A stretch of DNA of 64,000 nucleotides from Zoogloea sp021286885 (GTDB lineage Bacteria > Pseudomonadota > Gammaproteobacteria > Burkholderiales > Rhodocyclaceae), in assembly GCF_041915215.1 (NCBI RefSeq), contig NZ_JAYSBV010000013.1; one strand, given 5' to 3'. The position numbers and the translations under genes were made by a program. Under the pieces are notes generated by a model, which made no database searches, was not told the origin of the DNA, and worked only from the letters and a program-made list of their open reading frames with translations. Positions 53,021 through 59,762 of the stretch are shown here, one piece after another. Position 1 is the first letter of the stretch. The number at the start of each line of letters is the position of its first letter.

Positions 53021-53389
53021 ATGGATCGTCCCGTTCTGCTGCATGTTGCCATCCTGCTGGCGCTCACCGCCCTGGGGGTCGGCACCGCCCGCGCAGCCAG
53101 CCCCAGCCCGGCCCGTCAGGCCCAGCTCATCCATCTGGTACGCCAGGACTGCGGCGCCTGCCATGGGATGCAACTGAGCGGCGGCCTCGGCCCCGGCCTG
53201 AGCCCCGCCCAGTTGGCCGACCGCCCCGATTCATCCCTGGTGGCCACCGTGCTCCAGGGCCGCCCCGGCACCCCCATGCCCGGCTGGCAGGCCTTCCTCA
53301 GCGCAAGCGAAGCCGGCTGGATCATCACCCAACTCAAGCAGGGCTTCCCGCCCCTTCCCCCATGCGACCCACCCGCCGCCACCTGTTGA
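53021..53389 (+). CDS. nirC: Periplasmic cytochrome c NirC
   Basis: 122 residues with a signal peptide (HVAILLALTALGVGTARAA), heme motif CGACH and MPGW near the axial Met. NirC is a c-type cytochrome linked to NirS maturation or electron supply. It overlaps nirF by 28 bases, so the two are translationally coupled. ATG 53021 is preferred over 52967 because the signal peptide starts there. Confidence 0.88.
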   Translation: MDRPVLLHVAILLALTALGVGTARAASPSPARQAQLIHLVRQDCGACHGMQLSGGLGPGLSPAQLADRPDSSLVATVLQGRPGTPMPGWQAFLSASEAGWIITQLKQGFPPLPPCDPPAATC

Positions 53390-54597
53390 GCCTGGGGGCC
53401 AGCCTGGTGCTGGCCGCCTGCGCCCACGTCCCCAGCCCATCCCCAAGCCCATCTTCTCCCCCCGCTGGGGGCCCCGCCCAGGGCACGCCCCCGCTGCGCG
53501 GCACCGGCGACCTGGGCCTGGTGATCGAACGGGCCAGCGGCAGCGTGCAACTGGTGGAGCACAGCGGGCGCAGCGCCCTCGCCCGCATCACCGGGCTGGG
53601 CGACCTGTCCCACGCCCATGTGGTGTTCTCCCGGGATGGGCGCTACGCCTATGTGTTTGGCCGGGATGGCGGGCTCACCAAGGTGGATCTGCTCGAAGCG
53701 CGCATCGACGCCCGGGTGATCCAGGCCGGCAACAGCATCGGCGGCTCCATTTCCCAAGATGGGCGCCTGGTGGTGGCCCAGAACTACAGCCCCGGCGGCA
53801 TCCGGGTGTTCGATGCACGCACCCTCACCCCCATCGCCGACATTCCCGCCGAATACGCCCCGGGCCAAGTGTCCCGGGTGGTGGGCCTGGCCGACCTGCC
53901 CGACCAGCGCTTCGCCTACGCCCTGTTTGACGGCAACGAAATCTGGGTGACGGATCTGAGCGACCCCGCCCACCCCAGCACCACCCGCTACCCGGCGGGG
54001 CGCCAGCCCTATGACGGCCTCGCCACCCCGGACGGGCGCTATTTCCTGGCCGGGCTGTTTGGCGAAGAGGGGGTCAGCCTGCTCGACCTGTGGCACCCGG
54101 AACGGGGCAGCCGCAAGATCCTCACCGACTACGGCCAGGGCCACGAAAAGCTGCCGGTGTACAAAATGCCCCACCTGCGCGGCTGGGCCCAGGCCGGCGG
54201 CGAAATCTGGCTGCCCGGCGTCGGGCGCCACGAACTGCTGGCCGTCGATGCGCGCAGTTGGCAGCAGACCGCCCGCATCCCCCTCCTCGGCCAGCCGGTG
54301 TTTGCCATGGCCCGGCCCGATGGGCGCCAGATCTGGGTGAACTTCGCCTTCCCCGACAACGACTGGGTGCAGGTGATCGACACCGACACCCGCCAGGTGA
54401 TCCACAGCTTCAGCCCCGGCAAGGCGGTGCTCCACATGGAATTCACCCCCCGGGGCGACGAAGTCTGGATCTCTGCCCGGGACAGCCACGAAGTGCGGGT
54501 GATGAGCACCCGCGACTTCAGCCCACGGGCCCGGCTGCCCGCCCAGTCGCCTTCCGGCATCTTCTTTGGCCACCGGGGCCAGCGCATCGGGATGTAA
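53362..54597 (+). CDS. nirF: Heme d1 biosynthesis protein NirF
   Basis: 411 residues. The N-terminus has RRHLLSLGASLVLAAC, which combines a twin-arginine-like signal and a lipobox Cys, consistent with a periplasmic lipoprotein. The rest is a NirS-like propeller (HVVFSRDGRYAYVFGRDGG, HMEFTPRGDEVWISARD). NirF acts in late heme d1 synthesis as a dihydro-heme d1-related dehydrogenase/carrier. A Pro/Ser-rich linker follows the lipobox. Confidence 0.95.
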   Translation: MRPTRRHLLSLGASLVLAACAHVPSPSPSPSSPPAGGPAQGTPPLRGTGDLGLVIERASGSVQLVEHSGRSALARITGLGDLSHAHVVFSRDGRYAYVFGRDGGLTKVDLLEARIDARVIQAGNSIGGSISQDGRLVVAQNYSPGGIRVFDARTLTPIADIPAEYAPGQVSRVVGLADLPDQRFAYALFDGNEIWVTDLSDPAHPSTTRYPAGRQPYDGLATPDGRYFLAGLFGEEGVSLLDLWHPERGSRKILTDYGQGHEKLPVYKMPHLRGWAQAGGEIWLPGVGRHELLAVDARSWQQTARIPLLGQPVFAMARPDGRQIWVNFAFPDNDWVQVIDTDTRQVIHSFSPGKAVLHMEFTPRGDEVWISARDSHEVRVMSTRDFSPRARLPAQSPSGIFFGHRGQRIGM

Positions 54598-54612
54598 GAA
54601 AGTCAGGCCCCC

Positions 54613-55620
54613 ATGAACTCCGCCCTGCTGAACCCCCTGGAATACCGGCTGCTCAACGACTTCCAGCGGGATTTCCCCCTGTGCTCCGACCCCTGGGCCC
54701 AACTGGGCCAGCAACTCCAGGCCCCGGGCGAGCTGATCCGCACCACCCTGCACCGGCTCTGCCACACCGGACTGGTGAGCCGGGTGGGTGCGGTGTTTGC
54801 CCCCAACCGGCTCGGCGCCAGCACCCTGGCCGCCATGGCGGTGCCCGAAACCCGTCTGGCCGAGGTGGCCGCCCTGGTCAGCAGCTACCCGGGCATCAAT
54901 CACAACTACCAGCGGGAACACCGCTACAACCTGTGGTTTGTGGCCAGCAGCCGGGATCAGACCCGCCTGGCCCAACTGCTGGCCGAGCTGGGCCAGCGCA
55001 CCGGCTGCCCGCCCATCGCCCTGCCCCTGGAAGAAGAATTCCACATCGACCTGGGCTTCGATCTGGCCCGGGGCACCCGCCACCGCCCGCCCCCGGGGCC
55101 GCCCTCCGGCGCCCCCCGAACCTATCTGACGCCCGCCGACTGGGCCCTGGTCACCGCCCTGCATGAAGGCCTGCCCTGGGTGGCTCGGCCCTACCACGCC
55201 CTGGCCCAACGCTGCGGCCTGAGCGAACACCAGGTGCTGGCCCGGCTCGCCGCCTGGCAAGGCAACCGGCTGATGCGCCGGTTTGGGGTCATCGTCCAGC
55301 ATCGCCCCCTGGGCTACCGGGCCAACGGCATGGCGGTGTGGGCCCTGCCCCCTGCCGAAGCCAGCCGGCTGGGGCCCCAGCTCGCGGCCTGCGAAGGGGT
55401 GCATCTGTGCTACCGCCGCCGCCCGGCCCCGGACTGGCCCTACACCCTGTATGCCATGCTCCACGGCCAGGCCCGGGACGAAGTAGAGGCCCGCCACCAG
55501 GCCCTGAGCCTGCATTGCGAACTCACGGATTACCCCAGCGCCCTGCTGTTTTCGACCACCTGTTTCAAGCAATGCGGCGCCCGCTACGAAGCGCCCCGGG
55601 AGCCCGCCCTGTGTCTGTAA
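54613..55620 (+). CDS. nirDL: Siroheme decarboxylase NirDL fusion
   Basis: 335 residues made of two Lrp/AsnC-like halves: 1-165 (FPLCSDPW, INHNYQREHRYNLWFVA) and 175-335 (GLPWVARPYHALA, CYRRRPAPDWPYTLYAMLHG). The halves correspond to NirD and NirL, which are separate in some species. With NirG and NirH it decarboxylates siroheme to didecarboxysiroheme. A Pro/Gly linker joins the halves. Overlaps nirG by 10 bases. Confidence 0.92.
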   Translation: MNSALLNPLEYRLLNDFQRDFPLCSDPWAQLGQQLQAPGELIRTTLHRLCHTGLVSRVGAVFAPNRLGASTLAAMAVPETRLAEVAALVSSYPGINHNYQREHRYNLWFVASSRDQTRLAQLLAELGQRTGCPPIALPLEEEFHIDLGFDLARGTRHRPPPGPPSGAPRTYLTPADWALVTALHEGLPWVARPYHALAQRCGLSEHQVLARLAAWQGNRLMRRFGVIVQHRPLGYRANGMAVWALPPAEASRLGPQLAACEGVHLCYRRRPAPDWPYTLYAMLHGQARDEVEARHQALSLHCELTDYPSALLFSTTCFKQCGARYEAPREPALCL

Positions 55621-56096
55621 GCCCACCCCGCCCCCTGGACGGCCCGGTGCCGCTGGATGAGGCCGACCGGCGCCTGATCAACCACCTGCACGAGGGCTTT
55701 CCCCTGTGCGCCGAGCCCTACCACGAAGCAGGCCGCGCCCTGGGCATGGATGCCGACGAAGTGCTGGCCCGCCTCGAAGCCCTGCTCGCCCGGGGCGTGC
55801 TGACCCGCTTCGGGCCCCTGTTTCAGGTGGAGCGCCTGGGAGGGCGCTTTGTGCTGGCCGCCCTGGCCGTGCCCGAAGCCCGCTACGCCGAAGTCACCGC
55901 CCTGGTGAACGCGCTGCCCGAAGTGGCCCACAACTACCGGCGCGAACACCGGCTCAATATGTGGTTTGTGCTCGCCACCGAAACGCCGGACGGCATCGCC
56001 GAGGCCATCGCCCGCATCGAAGCCGCCACCGGCCTGCCGGTGTTCGCCTTTCCGAAGGAAGAGGAATACTTTGTGCACCTGAGGCTGCCCGCATGA
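55611..56096 (+). CDS. nirG: Siroheme decarboxylase subunit NirG
   Basis: 161 residues from GTG 55611, with GGGAG eight bases upstream and a 10-base overlap with nirDL. Single Lrp/AsnC-like unit with INHLHEGFPLCAEPYHEAGRALG, VAHNYRREHRLNMWFVLATE and the C-terminal EEEYFVHLRL. The EHRLNMWFV segment matches the N-terminal half of NirDL, as expected for NirD/NirG-type subunits. Stop overlaps nirH start (ATGA). Confidence 0.92.
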   Translation: MSVSPPRPLDGPVPLDEADRRLINHLHEGFPLCAEPYHEAGRALGMDADEVLARLEALLARGVLTRFGPLFQVERLGGRFVLAALAVPEARYAEVTALVNALPEVAHNYRREHRLNMWFVLATETPDGIAEAIARIEAATGLPVFAFPKEEEYFVHLRLPA

Positions 56097-56623
56097 AACC
56101 GGAGACCCACGCCACCGCCCCAGCCAAGGACGTGCTGGATCCACTTGATCCACACCTCCAGCGCCGGCTGGTGCTGGCCACCCAGCACGGCCTGCCCCGG
56201 GTGGCGCGCCCCTACGACGCCCTCGCCGCCCAACTGGGCGTGAGCCCCCAAACCGTGCTGGATGCCCTGGGCGCCATGCTCGCCAGCGGGCGCATCCGGC
56301 GCATCGGCGCGGTGCCCAACCACTACGCCCTGGGCTATACCGCGAATGGGATGTCGGTCTGGGATGTGGACGACACCGCCCTTGCCACCCTGGGCCCCGC
56401 CGTGGGCGCCCTCCCGGGCGTCAGCCACTGCTACCGCCGCCCTCGCCACCTGCCGGACTGGCCCTACAACCTGTTTGCGATGGTGCACGGGCGCGACCGG
56501 GCCAGCGTGCTCGCCCAGGTGGAAGACATCGCCCGCCTGCTGGGCCCCCACTGCCGCAGCCACGACGTGCTGTTCTCCAGCGCCATCCTCAAAAAAACCG
56601 GGCTGCGCCTGGCGGGGAGTTGA
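56093..56623 (+). CDS. nirH: Siroheme decarboxylase subunit NirH
   Basis: 176 residues. Lrp/AsnC-like with QHGLPRVARPYDALAAQLG, RRIGAVPNHYALGYTANGMSVWDV and CYRRPRHLPDWPYNLFAMVHG, matching the C-terminal half of NirDL (NirL/NirH type). ATG overlaps the nirG stop. The expected next gene, nirJ, does not follow; the operon ends here against a convergent gene. Confidence 0.92.
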   Translation: MKPETHATAPAKDVLDPLDPHLQRRLVLATQHGLPRVARPYDALAAQLGVSPQTVLDALGAMLASGRIRRIGAVPNHYALGYTANGMSVWDVDDTALATLGPAVGALPGVSHCYRRPRHLPDWPYNLFAMVHGRDRASVLAQVEDIARLLGPHCRSHDVLFSSAILKKTGLRLAGS

Positions 56624-56663
56624 GGATGGGCCGGCAGAACACGCCGTGCTTTATTCGAACGGC

Positions 56664-57839
56664 TCAATACACCGGATAAGCCTGAGCAATCTTGCTGCCC
56701 ATCCGGTAGTGGGTGTCGGGCTGGGCGGTAAAACAGACATTGCAGCGGGCCTCGAACAACACCACCACATCCGAACCGCCAAACTGGAAATACCCCAGCT
56801 CCTCGCCCTTGCGCAGGGCCACACCCTCTTCGGCGGTCAGGATCACGGAAGACACCTGACACATGCCAATGGGCAGCACGGCCACCAGGCCCACGGGGGA
56901 ATCCAACACCACCAGGCCTCGGGCTTGGGAGAATTGATAACCCACCGAATTGGGGGCCGAGAAATGGCGACGCAATTCGAGCTGGTGACCGGCGGCTTGG
57001 GTGCTGTCCGGCACAGCGGCCACTTCCAGATACACCTGCCCCGGAATCACCCGGGCCTCCAGCACGGTGCCACTCACCGGCGCATGGAGCCGGTGGTAAT
57101 CGTTCGGCCCCAAAAAGGCATGCATGAACATGCCATTCTTGAAACGCTGGCGATAGGGGCTGTCAGCCAGCAATTCATCCACATGCCAGTGCAGGCCCTT
57201 GGCGGTCACGCCAGCGCTGCTGCGAATTTCCCATTGCCCGGCAAAAGTAGCATCTGCCGGAGCAACAACAATCTGAGCATCCGCCGGAGCAGCAATCGGG
57301 CGATAGCCAGGCTTGGCATGGCGGGCAAAGAACTGATTGAAGCTTTTCCATCCGCCGTGGGGCTGGATGTAATCATTCATATTGTAGCTGGGAGATTTTT
57401 TGAAGCTCTCCAGCGACTCATCGGTAATCGACTCAGGGGTATCCAAGAAAGCCCCCATCGCCTGCGCATAACGCACCATCCAGGCAGAAAGGGGCGTCAG
57501 GGCCGCACTGCCTTCCCTGGGCAGCACCGGGTTCTGGTAAGAGCGCAGGGCCGGTTGATCGAGAATGAAATGGAATTTGCACAGTTGATTGTAAATGGCG
57601 TGCCCAGGCATGTTCTCGCAGGGCACCCAATACAGCAAATCATTGATCCAGTTAATATAATCCTGGCGCGAACGAATATCGTAAAGGGCGGGCACATTCC
57701 AGGCCTGGGCCTGCTCAATGGCAGCATCCAGCCCCTGGGCCAGCGCACTCTGACAGGACAGCAAGCCCGTAAACTCCTGCACAACCGGGTGCAAAGTACG
57801 GGAACGGTTTTCGTGAGGACTCAATCGGGAAGCGCTCAT
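56664..57839 (-). CDS. psd: Phosphatidylserine decarboxylase family protein (long form)
   Basis: 391 residues. The C-terminal 230 carry the decarboxylase fold (FNQFFARHAKPGYRPI, NDYHRLHAPVSGTV, VALRKGEELGYFQFGGSDVVVLFE). Self-cleavage at Gly-Ser (Ser356) would give the pyruvoyl group. The N-terminal 150 residues are an added helical region, so this is the long, non-canonical type rather than the house-keeping Psd; the substrate could differ. GGAGGAAA precedes ATG. Convergent with nirH; an inverted repeat lies 90 bases upstream. Confidence 0.88.
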   Translation of the reverse strand: MSASRLSPHENRSRTLHPVVQEFTGLLSCQSALAQGLDAAIEQAQAWNVPALYDIRSRQDYINWINDLLYWVPCENMPGHAIYNQLCKFHFILDQPALRSYQNPVLPREGSAALTPLSAWMVRYAQAMGAFLDTPESITDESLESFKKSPSYNMNDYIQPHGGWKSFNQFFARHAKPGYRPIAAPADAQIVVAPADATFAGQWEIRSSAGVTAKGLHWHVDELLADSPYRQRFKNGMFMHAFLGPNDYHRLHAPVSGTVLEARVIPGQVYLEVAAVPDSTQAAGHQLELRRHFSAPNSVGYQFSQARGLVVLDSPVGLVAVLPIGMCQVSSVILTAEEGVALRKGEELGYFQFGGSDVVVLFEARCNVCFTAQPDTHYRMGSKIAQAYPVY

Positions 57840-58207
57840 TTATATTTCCTCCATTCGGTTTCCCCTGCGGAGCACAAATCGTCGTGCAATAAGCCTCCAC
57901 AAGCCAAGGCGATTGTAAACGTTTGTCATGATTTGAAAAGCTTTTACACCGTTTCAAATCAGAGTCCAATAAGCAAAATTCTCCAAAAAAAGTACCCCAA
58001 CCCTTGAAACCATTACACCCAGAGCCCTCAAAAAACAATTAAACCGGCATCACCACTAAAACCCAGCCCCTAGCTCGCTGCAAAAAGGCATTTCTGCCCC
58101 CTATGCCAACAGAAAAATCCACATGTTAAACAAGGCAAAATCTAAACTTTTGTGACTCGCTGCCGATACCTGCCCATACGTCAACAAGGGTTTGGGGAGG
58201 TCTGGCG
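57840..58207. other. Divergent intergenic region psd/H-NOX
   Basis: 368 bases, A/T-rich relative to the neighbours, no gene. It should hold both promoters and contains a 33-base inverted repeat near the psd side. Confidence 0.55.
57929..57961. promoter_or_regulatory. Ten-base-arm inverted repeat, candidate operator
   Basis: TGATTTGAAA, 13-base spacer, TTTCAAATCA: a perfect inverted repeat 90 bases upstream of psd and 247 upstream of the H-NOX gene. Arm length and spacing suit a dimeric regulator; the regulator is unknown. Confidence 0.55.
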
Positions 58208-58750
58208 ATGAAGGGCATGGTGTTTACCGAACTGATGGACATGGTGGAAGCCACCTTTGGCAGCGAGGTGCTGGAGAACATGATCGACGGCGCCCAGCTC
58301 CCCCACGGAGGGGCTTACACGGCGGTGGGCTCTTACCCCCATGGGGAAATCGTAAAGCTGGTGCAAGCCCTGTCCGAGTGCACCGGCATTGCGGTGCCCG
58401 ATCTGGTGAAAGCCTTTGGCAGCTACATGTTTGGCCGCTTCCACGAGATGTATGGACGCTTTTTCAGCGATGTGCACCACGCCTTCGACTTTCTCGCCAG
58501 CGTGGAAACCTACGTCCACCAAGAAGTGCGCAAACTCTACCCGGACGCGGAACTGCCCACCTTTGAAACCTATCAGCCAGACCCGGGCTGCCTGGTGATG
58601 GTGTATCGCTCCAAGCGCGGGTTTGGGGATCTGGCCGAGGGCTTGGTGATCGGCGCCATTCAGCACTTCGACGAAAAGATCACCCTGACCCGGGAAGACT
58701 TTGAGGATGCCCAGGGGAAGGCCACCCGCTTCACCCTGCAGCAGCATTGA
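58208..58750 (+). CDS. H-NOX (heme-NO-binding) sensor protein
   Basis: 180 residues. MKGMVFTELMDMVEATFG is a typical H-NOX start. The proximal heme ligand is His104 (ETYVHQEVRKLYPDAELP) and the porphyrin-binding YxSxR motif is YRSKR at 133-137. Cytoplasmic NO sensor that modulates a partner kinase, encoded four bases downstream. GGGGAGG precedes ATG. Fits beside an NO-producing nitrite reductase cluster. Confidence 0.95.
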   Translation: MKGMVFTELMDMVEATFGSEVLENMIDGAQLPHGGAYTAVGSYPHGEIVKLVQALSECTGIAVPDLVKAFGSYMFGRFHEMYGRFFSDVHHAFDFLASVETYVHQEVRKLYPDAELPTFETYQPDPGCLVMVYRSKRGFGDLAEGLVIGAIQHFDEKITLTREDFEDAQGKATRFTLQQH

Positions 58751-58754
58751 AACC

Positions 58755-59762
58755 ATGGACGAGATCACCGCCCTCCAGCGCCGGCTGGCCCGGGAGCGGG
58801 CCGCACGCCAGGAGGCCGAGCGCCTGCTCGAAGAAAAAAGCCTGCAGCTGTACGAAAGCCACCAGGCGCTCCTGCGCCGCAATGCCGAACTGCAAAACGC
58901 CAATGCCCAGCTTGAGGCCACCCATCTGCAACTGCTGCAGTCGGAAAAGCTGGCCTCCGTGGGGCAGCTGGCGGCAGGGGTGGCCCATGAAATCAACAAT
59001 CCGGTGGGCTTCGTGCTCTCCAACCTGAATACCTTGAAGCGCTACCTGGAAGACATGCTGCAGGTCATCCAGGCCTATCAGGGCGTGGTGGAAGCCCCTG
59101 ACCCCCAGCGCGCCACCGCCATACGCCAGCTCGATCAGGCCAAGCAGGCCGCCGACTGGGAGTTCTTGTGTGAAGACCTGCCCGCCATGCTGGTCGAATC
59201 TTCCGACGGGCTGGAGCGGGTGCGGGTGATCGTGCAGGATCTGAAAGACTTTTCCCGGGCCGGCACCCACGCCACCTGGCTGGAGGCCGACCTGGAACAC
59301 GAACTGGAACGCACCCTCAAGGTGTGCTGGAACGCGCTCAAATACAAAGCCACCATTGTTCGGGAATACGGCCAGATCGGCCTGGTGGAATGCATTCCAT
59401 CCCAGATCAATCAGGTTTTCCTGAACCTGCTGACCAATGCCGGACATGCCCTGGGCGATGCCGGCACCATCTGGCTGCGCTCGGGCACGGAAGGCCCCGA
59501 CGCCCTATGGCTGGAAGTGGAGGACAGCGGCTGCGGGATTCCCCCAGAAAATCTCGGCAAGATTTTCGACCCCTTCTTCACCACCAAGCCAGTGGGCACC
59601 GGCACGGGCCTGGGGCTCTCGCTCTCTTACGGCATCATTGCCACCCATCTGGGGCGCATCGAGGTGTTCAGCCCCCCGGGCCAGGGCGCCCGCTTTCGCA
59701 TTACCCTGCCCCGCCATCGGGCAGCAGAAGCGGCCTCAGGCAGCGCCCCCGGAAATACCTGA
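58755..59762 (+). CDS. H-NOX-associated sensor histidine kinase
   Basis: 335 residues, no membrane segments. An N-terminal coiled coil (residues 5-65) is followed by HisKA with phospho-acceptor His78 (GVAHEINNPVGF) and HATPase_c (NLLTNAGHAL, DSGCGIPPE, FFTTKPVGTGTGLGLSLS). It lacks its own sensor domain, so H-NOX probably supplies the signal. No response regulator follows; the convergent hybrid kinase overlaps its 3' end by 27 bases. Confidence 0.93.
   Translation: MDEITALQRRLARERAARQEAERLLEEKSLQLYESHQALLRRNAELQNANAQLEATHLQLLQSEKLASVGQLAAGVAHEINNPVGFVLSNLNTLKRYLEDMLQVIQAYQGVVEAPDPQRATAIRQLDQAKQAADWEFLCEDLPAMLVESSDGLERVRVIVQDLKDFSRAGTHATWLEADLEHELERTLKVCWNALKYKATIVREYGQIGLVECIPSQINQVFLNLLTNAGHALGDAGTIWLRSGTEGPDALWLEVEDSGCGIPPENLGKIFDPFFTTKPVGTGTGLGLSLSYGIIATHLGRIEVFSPPGQGARFRITLPRHRAAEAASGSAPGNT

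Noticed and set aside
53116..55626. Minus-strand open frame of 836 codons opposite nirF/nirDL
   Set aside because: Gly/Ala/Gln-rich shadow crossing several real nir genes.
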